A stretch of 64,000 nucleotides of DNA from Mangrovimonas yunxiaonensis. Its GTDB lineage: Bacteria; Bacteroidota; Bacteroidia; Flavobacteriales; Flavobacteriaceae. A model generated the notes under the pieces. That model worked only from the letters and a program-made list of their open reading frames with translations. It was not told the origin of the DNA and did not search any database. Location of the stretch: NCBI RefSeq assembly GCF_000733475.1, contig NZ_JPFK01000007.1, positions 306,501 through 370,500 on the forward strand. The letters run 5' to 3'. A program made the translations under genes and the position numbers. Shown here piece after piece: positions 35,451 to 44,889 of this stretch (positions within the stretch are counted from its first letter, which is position 1; every line of letters starts with the position of its first letter).

Positions 35451-36377
35451 ATGAAAGTAACAGTAGTTGGAGCAGGAGCAGTAGGTGCTAGTTGTGCCGA
35501 ATATATAGCCATTAAAAACTTTGCATCGGAAGTGGTATTATTGGACATTAAAGAAGGTTTTGCCGAAGGAAAAGCCATGGATTTAATGCAAACCGCTTCG
35601 TTAAATGGTTTCGATACTAAAATTACCGGTGTAACAAACGACTATGCCAAAACAGCAGATAGCGATATTTGCGTAATTACATCTGGAATTCCGCGTAAAC
35701 CAGGCATGACCAGAGAAGAGTTAATAGGCATTAATGCCGGGATTGTTAAAACCGTATCGTCTAGTTTAATTCAACACTCTCCAAATACCATTATAATTGT
35801 TGTGAGTAACCCAATGGATACCATGACATATTTGGTGCATAAAACAACCAATTTACCAAAAAACAGAATTATTGGAATGGGCGGTGCGTTAGACTCTGCA
35901 CGTTTTAAGTACAGATTGGCAGAAGCTCTAGAGGCTCCAATTAGCGATGTAGACGGTATGGTAATTGGTGGTCATAGCGATAAAGGAATGGTGCCATTAA
36001 CCGCACACGCTACAAGAAACAGCGTTAAGGTAACCGAGTTTTTATCAGACGAGCGCTTAAACCAAGTAAAAGAAGATACCAAAGTAGGTGGGGCAACCTT
36101 AACTAAACTACTAGGAACATCGGCTTGGTATGCACCAGGAGCAGCCGTAAGCGGTTTGGTTCAAGCCATTGCCTGCGACCAAAAGAAAATGTATCCGTGT
36201 TCGGCCTTATTAGAAGGAGAGTATGGGTTAAACGACCTTTCAATAGGTGTGCCTGTTATTTTAGGACGTAACGGTATTGAGAAAATTGTAGAAATTGAAT
36301 TAAGCGATGCCGAAAAAGCACATCTAACAGAAAGTGCTGAAGGGGTTAAGAAAACCAATGGTTTATTAGCCTTATAA
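35451..36377 (+). CDS. mdh: Malate dehydrogenase (lactate dehydrogenase-like type)
   Basis: Oxidises malate to oxaloacetate with NAD in the citric acid cycle. The Rossmann motif GAGAVGASCAE is at residues 7-17. The substrate-binding arginines occur in SGIPRKPGMTREEL, and the catalytic His in VIGGHSDKGMVPL. The pattern IPRKPGMTR with Arg in the active-site loop marks it as malate, not lactate, dehydrogenase. 308 residues is normal. Terminator at 36411. Confidence 0.95.
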   Translation: MKVTVVGAGAVGASCAEYIAIKNFASEVVLLDIKEGFAEGKAMDLMQTASLNGFDTKITGVTNDYAKTADSDICVITSGIPRKPGMTREELIGINAGIVKTVSSSLIQHSPNTIIIVVSNPMDTMTYLVHKTTNLPKNRIIGMGGALDSARFKYRLAEALEAPISDVDGMVIGGHSDKGMVPLTAHATRNSVKVTEFLSDERLNQVKEDTKVGGATLTKLLGTSAWYAPGAAVSGLVQAIACDQKKMYPCSALLEGEYGLNDLSIGVPVILGRNGIEKIVEIELSDAEKAHLTESAEGVKKTNGLLAL

Positions 36378-36410
36378 TATTCTAAAAATTAAATAGATAT
36401 TTATAAGTAA

Positions 36411-36437
36411 AGACTGTAGAAATACAGTCTTTTTTTT
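36411..36437 (+). terminator. Terminator after mdh, T-run merging into the next promoter
   Basis: Perfect 8-bp stem AGACTGTA/TACAGTCT with a GAAA tetraloop and eight T residues; the last T is also the first base of the next -7 box. Confidence 0.88.
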
Positions 36438-36444
36438 ATATTTG
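36437..36444 (+). promoter_or_regulatory. -7 box (TATATTTG) directly before the 200-residue gene
   Basis: TATATTTG is an exact match to TAnnTTTG. Only GCGC lies between it and the ATG at 36449, predicting a leaderless or nearly leaderless mRNA. The box shares its first T with the mdh terminator. Confidence 0.55.
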
Positions 36445-36448
36445 GCGC

Positions 36449-37051
36449 ATGAAAGTAAAATGGTACCTTGGTGCTTTATTAATTGTTCTTTCTGTATTAG
36501 GATTATCGCAATATAATGGGGCGCATCCTAATCAGGAAATCATATTAAATTTCACAGATGAAAACACAACATCTGATGAAGCCCAACGTGCTATTGTACT
36601 GGTAAAAAATCAGCTTCAAAGCATAGGCGCCGCCTCGGTTAAGGTTCATGAGTTAGACAAAGGAACGCTAAAAATAACCTATTACAGCCCTACAGATGTT
36701 TCTAGTGTAAAAAATCTGCTGGTAAACGATAAGCATTTAGAAGTAGGCTATGCATCACATTCTAAGCAGCCAAAACCTTTAAATGAAAAAGATTATAAGC
36801 TAGAGGTTTACGAGCTTCAAAATAACGATTTAGAAACTTCGGGACTGAATGGAAAATGCATGCTAAGTGCCAAGCAGGATTTTGATCGTTTTCACTCGCC
36901 AAAAGTAAACACGCTTTATAAAAAAAATACTCAGGTGGCTGCTGCCAACAACACTTTTAAAGTAGCTTTAAAAGTTTTTAAAGCAGTAGAAGACACCATA
37001 GAAAAGACTTCGCAAGATATTCCAGATGTAAGAGCTGGACCAATATGTTAG
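36449..37051 (+). CDS. Unknown secreted or anchored protein between mdh and secDF
   Basis: A 200-residue protein with one N-terminal hydrophobic segment (residues 5-20), so either a signal peptide or membrane anchor. The remainder is predominantly charged, with NFTDENTTSDEAQRAIVLVKNQLQSIG followed by beta-type segments that would suit a small ferredoxin-like fold. I do not recognise a family. It could be a Sec-related accessory because it precedes secDF in the same direction (114 bp), but a -7 box before secDF indicates separate transcription. Function left open. Confidence 0.7.
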   Translation: MKVKWYLGALLIVLSVLGLSQYNGAHPNQEIILNFTDENTTSDEAQRAIVLVKNQLQSIGAASVKVHELDKGTLKITYYSPTDVSSVKNLLVNDKHLEVGYASHSKQPKPLNEKDYKLEVYELQNNDLETSGLNGKCMLSAKQDFDRFHSPKVNTLYKKNTQVAAANNTFKVALKVFKAVEDTIEKTSQDIPDVRAGPIC

Positions 37052-37139
37052 TAAACTTCTAACATCATTCAAAAAAAAACATCATTACTCAAGTTTAAAC
37101 TTAAACAAAAACAGTCAAGGTATTTAAGATATTGAATAG

Positions 37140-37147
37140 TAACTTTG
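37140..37147 (+). promoter_or_regulatory. -7 box (TAACTTTG) before secDF
   Basis: TAACTTTG matches TAnnTTTG and lies 18 nt before the ATG at 37166. No clear -33 TTG. Confidence 0.45.
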
Positions 37148-37165
37148 ACTTAAAACAATTAAAAC

Positions 37166-40156
37166 ATGCAAAATAAAGGATTAGTAAAACTGTTTGCTAT
37201 TTTGTTTGGTTTGGTAAGTATTTATCAATTATCATTCACATTCAAAGCCAACAGTGTTGAAAACGAAGCGCAAGCGCTCTCAAATGGAGATTTTGAAGCG
37301 GAAAGAACCTATCTAGACTCGATTTCCAGCGAGAAAGTATTTAATTTAGGATTTGCCGATTATACATACAATGAAGTTAAGGAAAACGCCATGAACCTTG
37401 GCTTGGACCTTAAAGGTGGGGTTAGTGTTATTTTACAAGTATCTGTAAAAGACATCTTAAAAGGTCTTGCCAACTACAGTAAAGACCCTGTGTTTAACAA
37501 AGCTTTGGACGATGCTTCCGAGCTTCAAAAAAATAGCCAGAACACCTATTTAGAAGATTTCTTTGTGGCTTTCGATGCCATTAAAGGCGATAAAAAATTG
37601 GCAGCACCAGAAATTTTTGCCAACAGAACCTTAAGCGAAGAGATTACTTTCGATATGTCTGATGATGAGGTAAAGCCTATTATCGAAAGAAAAATTGACG
37701 AATCTATCGTTTCTGCATTCGAAGTGTTGCGTAAACGTATCGATGAGTTTGGTGTTGTGTCGCCAAGCATTCAACGTTTAGGGAACTCTGGGCGTATTTT
37801 AGTAGAACTACCTGGTGTAAAAGATAAAGAACGTGCTATAAAATTATTACAAAGCACAGCACAGTTAGAGTTCTGGGAAGCCTACAAAGGCGAGCAGTTT
37901 TTAGGCTTTTTAAACGAAGCCAACGAACTCTTGAAAAATATGGAAGCACAAGAGGAAGCCGCTTCTAATGAAACTGAAGAGTCTGTAGACGATACCGAGC
38001 AAACCGAAGATGATAAGATTGCCGACCTGTTAGGAGAAGATCCAGATTCTACAATTGTAGAAAACAACCCTATAGGGAAACTAATACGTGGGTTTGGCTA
38101 TCAAGGCGGGCCTATTGTAGCACAATTTGCCGTTAAGGATAAAGACCAAGTAGAGGCGTATTTAAACATGCCGCAAGTTAGAGCTTTACTACCAGCAGAA
38201 CTTCGCGATGTGAAATTTCTTTTTGGTAAGCCAGCAACCGATAGCGAGATTCTAGACCTATATGCTTTAATTGGAAACCGCGATAATGTACCGCCGTTAA
38301 GTGGAGCCGTAGTAACAGATGCAAGACAAGAGTACGGACCAACAGGGAAGCCTGTGGTTTCTATGCAAATGAACTCTAAAGGCGCTAAAGTTTGGGAAGA
38401 ATTAACTGGAAAAGCTTACCAACAACAAAGCCAGATTGCCATCGTACTTGATAACGTGGTGTATTCGGCACCGGGAGTAACTACAGGAGCCATTTCTGGA
38501 GGAAACTCTCAAATTTCAGGGGAGTTTTCGTTAAACGAGGCAACCGACCTTGCAAACGTACTTCGCGCAGGTAAATTACCGGCTTCAGCAGATATTATTC
38601 AAGGTGAAGTGGTAGGGCCGTCATTAGGGCAAGAAGCTATAGATAGCGGTAAACTATCGTTCTTAATCGCTTTAGCCGTTGTTTTAATCTGGATGTTATT
38701 CTACTACGGAAAAGCAGGACTTTTTGCAGATATCGCAATGCTATTTAATATCTTATTAATTTTTGGTATCCTATCAGGATTAGGCGCCGTACTAACATTA
38801 CCGGGTATTGCAGGTATTGTTTTAACCATAGGGATGTCGGTTGATGCCAACGTACTTATTTTTGAGCGTGTAAGGGAAGAACTTTACAAAGGAAAAGATC
38901 AAAAAGAAGCAGTAAAAGATGGATTTGCCAATGCGTTATCATCCATTCTAGATGCCAACATTACAACAGGTCTAACGGCTTTAATCTTATTTATTTTTGG
39001 TACGGGACCAATTAAAGGATTTGCTACCACCTTACTTATAGGTATTGGTACATCGTTATTCACCGCTATTTTTATCACGCGTTTAATCGTAGACTGGTAT
39101 GTAGGCAGAGGTGGAAAACTGGAGTTCTCTACGGGAATTACTAAAAACCTATTCAGAAACATTAACATTAACTTCCTTACCAAGCGTAAAACAGCTTACG
39201 TGGCATCTGCCATTTTAATTGTTGTAAGTTTAGGATCGTTGTTTACAAATGGCTTAGACCAAGGGGTAGACTTTGTTGGAGGTAGAACATACCAAGTGCG
39301 TTTTGCTGAAGACATTAGCGCTTCTGAAATTACATCAACCTTAAACGAAGTATTTGGAAGTGCCGATGCTAAAACATTTGGAAGTGCCAACCAATTAAAA
39401 ATCACCACCAAGTACAAGGTGAACGAAGTAGGTACAGAAATTGATGAAGAAATAAGACAAGACTTATACAATGCCCTACAACCTCACTTTGAAGGCGTAA
39501 GCTACGACGAGTTTATTAGCGACGACGCTCACAAGTCTGTAGGCTTAATGAAATACTACAAAGTAAGCCCAACCATTGCCGACGATATTAAAAAGGATTC
39601 GTTCTGGGCTATTTTAGGTTCGCTAATAGTGGTGTTCCTTTATATCTTATTCCGTTTTAAAAGATGGCAATTCTCGCTTGGTGCTGTGGCAGCAGTATTC
39701 CACGATGTACTTATCGTTTTAGGGATTTTCTCTTTAACGTACAAATTCATGCCATTTACTATGGAAATAGACCAGGCCTTTATTGCGGCAATCCTTACCG
39801 TAATTGGATACTCGTTAAACGATACCGTGGTTGTTTTCGATAGAATTCGTGAATTCTTTAACGAGCACACAAGCTGGGATTTCGACAAAGTAATTAACGT
39901 GTCTTTAAGCAGCACATTAAGTAGAACGCTAAACACCTCTTTAACAACTTTGGTGGTGTTGTTATCCATTTTTGTTTTTGGTGGCGACTCGATTAGAGGC
40001 TTTATGTTTGCTTTAATTATAGGGGTTATCGTTGGTACCTACTCATCGTTGTTTATTGCAACACCAATCATGTACGATTCGGTTAAAAAGGGAGATGCCA
40101 AAGAAGCCTTAAGAAAAAAGGAGGAAACGCCTGCTGAAGAAGAGGCACAAGCCTAG
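37166..40156 (+). CDS. secDF: Protein translocase subunit SecDF (fused)
   Basis: Proton-motive-force-driven accessory of the Sec translocon; here SecD and SecF are fused in one 996-residue chain. The SecD half begins with one membrane segment (about 8-25) and DLKGGVSVILQV, followed by the periplasmic P1 domain with an acidic insert (about 255-295, EDTEQTEDDKIADLLGEDPD-like) and a membrane block with GMSVDANVLIFERVREEL. The SecF half starts near 670 with another membrane segment and DQGVDFVGGRTYQV, then the second block with NDTVVVFDRIREF. Fusion and acidic insert are usual in Bacteroidota. Terminator at 40175. Confidence 0.96.
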   Translation: MQNKGLVKLFAILFGLVSIYQLSFTFKANSVENEAQALSNGDFEAERTYLDSISSEKVFNLGFADYTYNEVKENAMNLGLDLKGGVSVILQVSVKDILKGLANYSKDPVFNKALDDASELQKNSQNTYLEDFFVAFDAIKGDKKLAAPEIFANRTLSEEITFDMSDDEVKPIIERKIDESIVSAFEVLRKRIDEFGVVSPSIQRLGNSGRILVELPGVKDKERAIKLLQSTAQLEFWEAYKGEQFLGFLNEANELLKNMEAQEEAASNETEESVDDTEQTEDDKIADLLGEDPDSTIVENNPIGKLIRGFGYQGGPIVAQFAVKDKDQVEAYLNMPQVRALLPAELRDVKFLFGKPATDSEILDLYALIGNRDNVPPLSGAVVTDARQEYGPTGKPVVSMQMNSKGAKVWEELTGKAYQQQSQIAIVLDNVVYSAPGVTTGAISGGNSQISGEFSLNEATDLANVLRAGKLPASADIIQGEVVGPSLGQEAIDSGKLSFLIALAVVLIWMLFYYGKAGLFADIAMLFNILLIFGILSGLGAVLTLPGIAGIVLTIGMSVDANVLIFERVREELYKGKDQKEAVKDGFANALSSILDANITTGLTALILFIFGTGPIKGFATTLLIGIGTSLFTAIFITRLIVDWYVGRGGKLEFSTGITKNLFRNININFLTKRKTAYVASAILIVVSLGSLFTNGLDQGVDFVGGRTYQVRFAEDISASEITSTLNEVFGSADAKTFGSANQLKITTKYKVNEVGTEIDEEIRQDLYNALQPHFEGVSYDEFISDDAHKSVGLMKYYKVSPTIADDIKKDSFWAILGSLIVVFLYILFRFKRWQFSLGAVAAVFHDVLIVLGIFSLTYKFMPFTMEIDQAFIAAILTVIGYSLNDTVVVFDRIREFFNEHTSWDFDKVINVSLSSTLSRTLNTSLTTLVVLLSIFVFGGDSIRGFMFALIIGVIVGTYSSLFIATPIMYDSVKKGDAKEALRKKEETPAEEEAQA

Positions 40157-40174
40157 GTAAATAAATTATGTACA

Positions 40175-40210
40175 AAAAAGCCCTTCAAGAACTCTTGAAG
40201 GGCTTTTTTT
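40175..40210. terminator. Bidirectional terminator between secDF and the DUF192 gene
   Basis: Long, nearly perfect stem (AAAAAGCCCTTCAAG/CTTGAAGGGCTTTTT) around a short loop, with A-run and T-run on its flanks. Confidence 0.9.
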
Positions 40211-40254
40211 ATGGCTTTGCGTAAAAAGCGTTAGCCAAGCTTAAAGTGTTTTTT

Positions 40255-40764
40255 TTAGTTGCTGCTTTCGGTGAATTTAATACGATCGCCTTGGCTAAGC
40301 TGCCAAGTCTCGGAAAGGCCAGCATTAACTTCCAGAACGTACTTTGCAGGCACCTTAGAGGGGAGTGAGCTTTCATCTAGAGGTTTGGCGTTCTTCTGAA
40401 TGCTAACCACAACTTGCTTATCGTCTAAATAAATAATATCCAAAGGGATTAGCGTGTTCTTCATATAAAAATACCGCGGCGATACATCTTCAAAAATAAA
40501 CAACATCCCATGGTTGGGCTTTAAAGTGTTTCGGTACATTAAACCTGTTTGGGTCTCGTAACTGGTTTTGGCAATTTCAATATCCAAATGCGCCAATACC
40601 GAGTCGGTTTTTGCTTTTAAAATGGTGAGCTCGCCTTCCTTTTTAAAGCTTATCTTGGTTGGCTTTAAAGCAGGCGCTTTATCCTCTTTGCATGCAATGC
40701 TCGATAAAGAAACGGCACTGACCAGTAGGGCAGGGGCTACATGGTTTTTTAATAATTTATGCAT
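40255..40764 (-). CDS. DUF192 family protein, probable lipoprotein
   Basis: A 169-residue exported protein. The signal ends near SLSSIAC, so it may be lipidated at the cysteine, although the -3 residue is not the usual Leu. The mature part carries the DUF192 fold: YFYMKNTLIPLDIIYLDDKQVVVSI and the late VLEVNAGLSETWQLSQGDRI. Function unknown. The start at 40764 is preferred over an upstream in-frame codon because it gives a proper signal. The reading frame overlaps the last 8 bp of lgt, the very enzyme that would lipidate it. Confidence 0.82.
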   Translation of the reverse strand: MHKLLKNHVAPALLVSAVSLSSIACKEDKAPALKPTKISFKKEGELTILKAKTDSVLAHLDIEIAKTSYETQTGLMYRNTLKPNHGMLFIFEDVSPRYFYMKNTLIPLDIIYLDDKQVVVSIQKNAKPLDESSLPSKVPAKYVLEVNAGLSETWQLSQGDRIKFTESSN

Positions 40765-41686
40765 GGGCAGGTTTTTTCTTGTATAAAAACATGAAATACA
40801 GGCCAATTAATATAAATGGTATACTAAGCCACTGGCCGGTGTTTAGTCCCAACCAATTAATGTATTCGTCGCCTTGCGGTTCTTTAGAAAATTCGACAAA
40901 GAAACGTATGCTCCACAACAGGATTAAAAACAACCCGAAAAGAAATCCTGTTTGCTCGGCCTTTTTCGTTTTGGTGTAAACAAACCAAAGGATTAAAAAG
41001 ACAAAAATATAGCAAAACGATTCGTAAAGTTGCGACGGGTGTCTGTAGGGGACAGCCGCTAACAAATGGCTAAATTCTGGGTTGGTGGCTATGGCATTAT
41101 AGGCGTCTTGTGCAGGCTGTATGCTGGTTAATTTAACCACTTCGTATTTGTTGTAAGCCTCTTGAATAAAGCGTACACCAAAGGCAGAATCGGTTACTTT
41201 CCCTATAATTTCAGAATTGATAAAATTACCAATACGAATAAAAACAGCACCTGCCGAAACAGGCAGCACAATGCGGTCTAAAATCCACATAAGGGATTTG
41301 TAGGTATATTTTTTTCGGTATAGGTACATGCCAATAATAATGCCTATTGCAGCACCGTGGCTTGCCAAACCTTGAAAACCGGTAAATTCGAACTCTGGTT
41401 TAAACCTAAAGGGTAGAAAAATACTGAAGAAATCTTGCGAGATTAACTCCGATTGATAAAATAAAACATGTCCCAGTCTAGCGCCAATCATGGTGGCTAA
41501 AACGGTATAGATAAAAAGGGGATCTAGGTATTCAAGCTTTACCTTTTCACGATTAAAAATACGTTTCATAATGTGCCAACCTAATAGAAAGGCCACAATC
41601 CACATCATGCTATAAAAATGAAGTTTAAAATTTCCGGCAATATCAATACCTGTTATAGGGTTCCAGTCGAATTTTAGGGTGTGCAT
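40757..41686 (-). CDS. lgt: Prolipoprotein diacylglyceryl transferase
   Basis: Transfers diacylglycerol to the lipobox cysteine of prolipoproteins at the inner membrane. 309 residues from the ATG at 41686; an upstream in-frame extension to 41740 is not family-like. Seven or so membrane segments are seen. Family landmarks: GLASHGAAIGIIIGMYLYRKK (catalytic His), GNFINSEIIG with the essential Arg nearby (IRIGNFINSE), and HPSQLYESF. It overlaps the DUF192 gene by 8 bp, and yidD lies 71 bp upstream in the same direction. Confidence 0.95.
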   Translation of the reverse strand: MHTLKFDWNPITGIDIAGNFKLHFYSMMWIVAFLLGWHIMKRIFNREKVKLEYLDPLFIYTVLATMIGARLGHVLFYQSELISQDFFSIFLPFRFKPEFEFTGFQGLASHGAAIGIIIGMYLYRKKYTYKSLMWILDRIVLPVSAGAVFIRIGNFINSEIIGKVTDSAFGVRFIQEAYNKYEVVKLTSIQPAQDAYNAIATNPEFSHLLAAVPYRHPSQLYESFCYIFVFLILWFVYTKTKKAEQTGFLFGLFLILLWSIRFFVEFSKEPQGDEYINWLGLNTGQWLSIPFILIGLYFMFLYKKKPAHA

Positions 41687-41757
41687 AGTTAAGTTTTTCG
41701 TTACGTAAAGATATACAAATGTGCTGTAATGAAAAGGCAATGGTAGCCAACAAAACG

Positions 41758-42006
41758 TTAATTGTTATTTTTTTGATGTTTAGGGTCGGGAACCGGGTCG
41801 TATCCAGAACCACCCCAGGGATGGCAGCTAAAAATACGTTTTAAGGCCAATTTGCCTCCGTGCCAAAGGCCGTGCTTTGTTAAGGCCTCTATGGTATAAT
41901 GCGAACAGGTGGGTTGGTAACGGCAGGTGGCCGGAAAAAAAGGGGATATGGCGTTTTGGTAAAACTTCACTAAAAAAATAAATGGAGCTATAACAAAACG
42001 CCTCAT
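41758..42006 (-). CDS. yidD: Membrane protein insertion efficiency factor YidD
   Basis: Small protein (82 residues) that aids membrane-protein insertion with YidC. An N-terminal amphipathic segment (residues 5-20) precedes the YidD signature [19 protein letters not shown] and [17 protein letters not shown]. The typical gene neighbours (rnpA, yidC) are not adjacent; instead it lies between cysS (8 bp upstream) and lgt. Confidence 0.92.
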   Translation of the reverse strand: MRRFVIAPFIFLVKFYQNAISPFFPATCRYQPTCSHYTIEALTKHGLWHGGKLALKRIFSCHPWGGSGYDPVPDPKHQKNNN

Positions 42007-42014
42007 CGTACCGG

Positions 42015-43508
42015 TTAGTTTACAGTAAAGGTTGTCCCTTCTTTACCGTCTTTAAGTTGAATGCCCATGGCGGCCAATTGGTCCCTAATCTGGTCGGATA
42101 GTTTAAAGTCCTTATTGGCTCTGGCCTCTTGGCGCATTTTAATAAGAAGTTCTACAACTTGCGACAATTTATCTTCCGATTGGGCATTTTCGCTAGTCGA
42201 TTGCGATTGTAGTCCTAAAATATCAAACACAAAACTGTGCATGGTTGTCTTTAAGGTATCTAGGTCGTTTTGTGTTATGCTGGCAGAACCGTCGTTAACT
42301 TGGTTAATGTGCTTTACGGCTTCAAACAAATGAGCGATTAATATGGGGGTATTAAAATCGTCGTTCATGGCATCGTAGCATTTCTGTTGCCAAGCCAAAA
42401 CATCGAAGGTCGATGTGTTGCTGGTTTGCAGGCCGTCTAATGCTTGAATGGCTTCCATAAGGCGGTTAAAGCCTTTTTCGCTGGCCAAAAGGCCATCGTT
42501 GGTAAAGTCAAGAACACTTCTGTAGTGGGCTTGCAGCATAAAAAATCGGGCAACACTTGGCGAAAAGGCTTTGGTGATGTGCGGGTTGTCGCCAGTAAAT
42601 ATTTCGTTTGGCAAAATAAAATTCCCGGTAGATTTTGCCATTTTCTTGCCGTTCATGATAAGCATGTTGGCATGCATCCAGTAGTTTACGGGGCTTTGCC
42701 CTTTGGCTGCTTCGTTTTGTGCAATTTCACATTCGTGGTGCGGAAACTTGAGATCCATACCACCGCCGTGAATATCGAAATGGTCGCCTAGGTACTTTGT
42801 ACTCATGGCGGTACATTCTAGGTGCCACCCTGGAAAGCCATCGCTCCAAGGCGAAGGCCAACGCATAATGTGTTGGGGTTCGGCTTTTTTCCAAAGCGCA
42901 AAATCCTGTGGGTTCTTTTTATCGCTTTGCCCATCCAAAACTCTGGTGTTGTGGATTAAGTCTTCCACATTTCGTTTGCTTAGTTTTCCGTAATGGTTGG
43001 TTTTGTTAAATTTTAGCACATCAAAATAAACCGACCCGTTTACTTCGTAGGCAAACCCATTTTCTATAATGCTTTTTACCAGCTCTATTTGCTCAATAAT
43101 ATGGCCTGTTGCTGTAGGCTCGATGCTTGGCGGTAAAAAATTAAATTTGTTAAGAATGTTATGGAAATCTACTGTATAGCGTTGCACCACTTCCATAGGT
43201 TCTATTTCCTCTAGGCGGGCTTTTTTGGCAATGCGGTCTTCACCCACATCGGCATCGTTTTCTAAATGCCCGGCATCTGTAATGTTTCTTACATAGCGTA
43301 CTTTGTACCCTAGGTGTTTTAGGTACCTGAAAATCATGTCGAAAGACATAAAGGTCCGTACATTGCCTAAATGAACATTGCTATAAACCGTTGGCCCACA
43401 AACATACATGCCCACGTGGCCGGTATTAATAGGTTTAAAAACGGCTTTTTCTCCCGTAAGGGAATTGTAAATTTTTATGGTTTGCGTGGTGTATAGCTGC
43501 ATGGGCAT
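42015..43508 (-). CDS. cysS: Cysteine--tRNA ligase
   Basis: Charges tRNA-Cys. Class I synthetase of 497 residues. The zinc-binding region begins at [13 protein letters not shown], which includes the HIGH-like HLGN; the KMSKS loop is KMAKSTGN near residue 296. Zinc ligands are seen in [10 protein letters not shown] and [16 protein letters not shown]. The start is either the ATG at 43508 or the one at 43502. FolE ends 4 bp upstream, and yidD begins 8 bp downstream, so the run folE-cysS-yidD-lgt-DUF192 may be one transcript. Confidence 0.95.
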   Translation of the reverse strand: MPMQLYTTQTIKIYNSLTGEKAVFKPINTGHVGMYVCGPTVYSNVHLGNVRTFMSFDMIFRYLKHLGYKVRYVRNITDAGHLENDADVGEDRIAKKARLEEIEPMEVVQRYTVDFHNILNKFNFLPPSIEPTATGHIIEQIELVKSIIENGFAYEVNGSVYFDVLKFNKTNHYGKLSKRNVEDLIHNTRVLDGQSDKKNPQDFALWKKAEPQHIMRWPSPWSDGFPGWHLECTAMSTKYLGDHFDIHGGGMDLKFPHHECEIAQNEAAKGQSPVNYWMHANMLIMNGKKMAKSTGNFILPNEIFTGDNPHITKAFSPSVARFFMLQAHYRSVLDFTNDGLLASEKGFNRLMEAIQALDGLQTSNTSTFDVLAWQQKCYDAMNDDFNTPILIAHLFEAVKHINQVNDGSASITQNDLDTLKTTMHSFVFDILGLQSQSTSENAQSEDKLSQVVELLIKMRQEARANKDFKLSDQIRDQLAAMGIQLKDGKEGTTFTVN

Positions 43509-43512
43509 TACT

Positions 43513-44190
43513 TTAAAACGAGGTGTCTAATTTAATATAATCCAAAAACTCTCGGCGTGTTTCCTTCTCTTTAAATTTTCCTCCAAATTCAGAGGTTACC
43601 GTACTGCTGTCAACATCGCGAATGCCTCTAGAGTTTACGCACAAATGCTTAGCATCGATAACACAAGCAACATCTTCGGTATTTAAAACCTTTTGAAGCT
43701 CTCTAACAATTTGAATGGTTAGACGCTCTTGTACTTGTGGGCGTTTGGCAAAATGGTCTACAATACGATTCATTTTAGACAAGCCAACAACAGTACCGTT
43801 CGAAATGTAGGCAACATGAGCCTTGCCAACTATGGGCAATAAGTGGTGCTCGCAGGTAGAGTAAACTGTAATGTTTTTTTCTACCAACATTTCACCATAC
43901 TTATATTTGTTGTCGAAGGTTGATGCCTTGGGTTTGGTGTTCGGGTTTAACCCGCCAAAAATTTCTTTAACATACATTTTTGCCACACGCATGGGGGTAC
44001 CTTTAAGACTGTCGTCGCTTAAATCTAACCCTAAGGTTTCCATAATGTGTCTTACATCATCTTTTATGATGTCAATCTTTTCTTCATTGGAAAGCGTAAA
44101 AGCATCTTTTCGTAATGGCGTATCGGAAGACGTGCCTATATGGGCATCTCCTAACGACTCGAACTCCTCTATTTTACTGTCAAATTTCAT
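43513..44190 (-). CDS. folE: GTP cyclohydrolase I
   Basis: First enzyme of tetrahydrofolate and queuosine synthesis: opens GTP to 7,8-dihydroneopterin triphosphate. 225 residues from the ATG at 44190; the 15-residue upstream extension is not conserved. Zinc ligands and the catalytic region are in [20 protein letters not shown], with [10 protein letters not shown]-like [13 protein letters not shown] near the C-terminus and [20 protein letters not shown] between. A -7 box lies at 44218-44225. Confidence 0.95.
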   Translation of the reverse strand: MKFDSKIEEFESLGDAHIGTSSDTPLRKDAFTLSNEEKIDIIKDDVRHIMETLGLDLSDDSLKGTPMRVAKMYVKEIFGGLNPNTKPKASTFDNKYKYGEMLVEKNITVYSTCEHHLLPIVGKAHVAYISNGTVVGLSKMNRIVDHFAKRPQVQERLTIQIVRELQKVLNTEDVACVIDAKHLCVNSRGIRDVDSSTVTSEFGGKFKEKETRREFLDYIKLDTSF

Positions 44191-44217
44191 GCAATAGGAT
44201 ATATGATATTTAATCGG

Positions 44218-44225
44218 CAAAGATA
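44218..44225 (-). promoter_or_regulatory. -7 box (TATCTTTG) before folE
   Basis: Minus-strand TATCTTTG matches TAnnTTTG and precedes the ATG at 44190 by 27 nt. Confidence 0.5.
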
Positions 44226-44394
44226 AGAAATTCACCTAAGTATTGCTTTATGGCGTTTTGTTTTATTTTGAAAACACTTAAAAATTAACTAACTTTTAGA
44301 TAAAATTTTCTTAAATTTCGGCTCGATTTTTTAACAAAACCTTAATAAAGTAAAGCTACTCCTTATATAGTGGCTTGGTATTTAGTTTAATATT

Positions 44395-44880
44395 ATGAAA
44401 AAGATAGTTATGCTATTTGCGGTGTTACAATGCCTATTTGTAACCACCTTAGTAGCTCAAAATCAGCAAAGGCAAAATAAAGTACCTTTAAAAGTAGTGC
44501 AATATGGTGATAATGTAGCGGCACCTTTAACCTTTAAAGAAAAGCAACAGTTAGAAGAAGTATATGGCGATAAACTGGAAGCTTATGTTTTAAATAGGCC
44601 ACAGCGCTTAAAGGATATTAAGCATCTTTTAAGAAATAGGGTCGTGTATCAGGAAATACCAAACCCAAACGATCAAAAACCATGTCCGCTGTTATCGGAG
44701 GTTTCTTTGTTTAATAATTATGTACCAGATTTAAAACGTGACTTGGTATTTAACCAACAAACGTTTAATCCTCTAAAGTATAATTTTAATTTTTATGCCC
44801 GTGGGTCTCACATGTATCGTGTAGACAATACCAACTACTTTATTATTATTAAATCTCAACACCAACGAGTGAAAAAATAA
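44395..44880 (+). CDS. Small secreted protein preceding the type B adhesin
   Basis: A 161-residue protein with a Sec signal peptide (MKKIVMLFAVLQCLFVTTLVAQ). The mature part is basic and contains PLTFKEKQQLEEVYGDKLEAYVLNRPQRLKDIKHLLRNR, a helix-rich region, and a tyrosine- and asparagine-rich second half (LKYNFNFYARGSHMYRVDNTNYFI). I do not recognise a named family, although the co-occurrence with a T9SS surface protein is suggestive. The adhesin starts 9 bp after its stop, so they are co-transcribed. It may be a periplasmic or surface partner of the adhesin; this is inference. Confidence 0.75.
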   Translation: MKKIVMLFAVLQCLFVTTLVAQNQQRQNKVPLKVVQYGDNVAAPLTFKEKQQLEEVYGDKLEAYVLNRPQRLKDIKHLLRNRVVYQEIPNPNDQKPCPLLSEVSLFNNYVPDLKRDLVFNQQTFNPLKYNFNFYARGSHMYRVDNTNYFIIIKSQHQRVKK

Positions 44881-44889
44881 AGACTTCTT

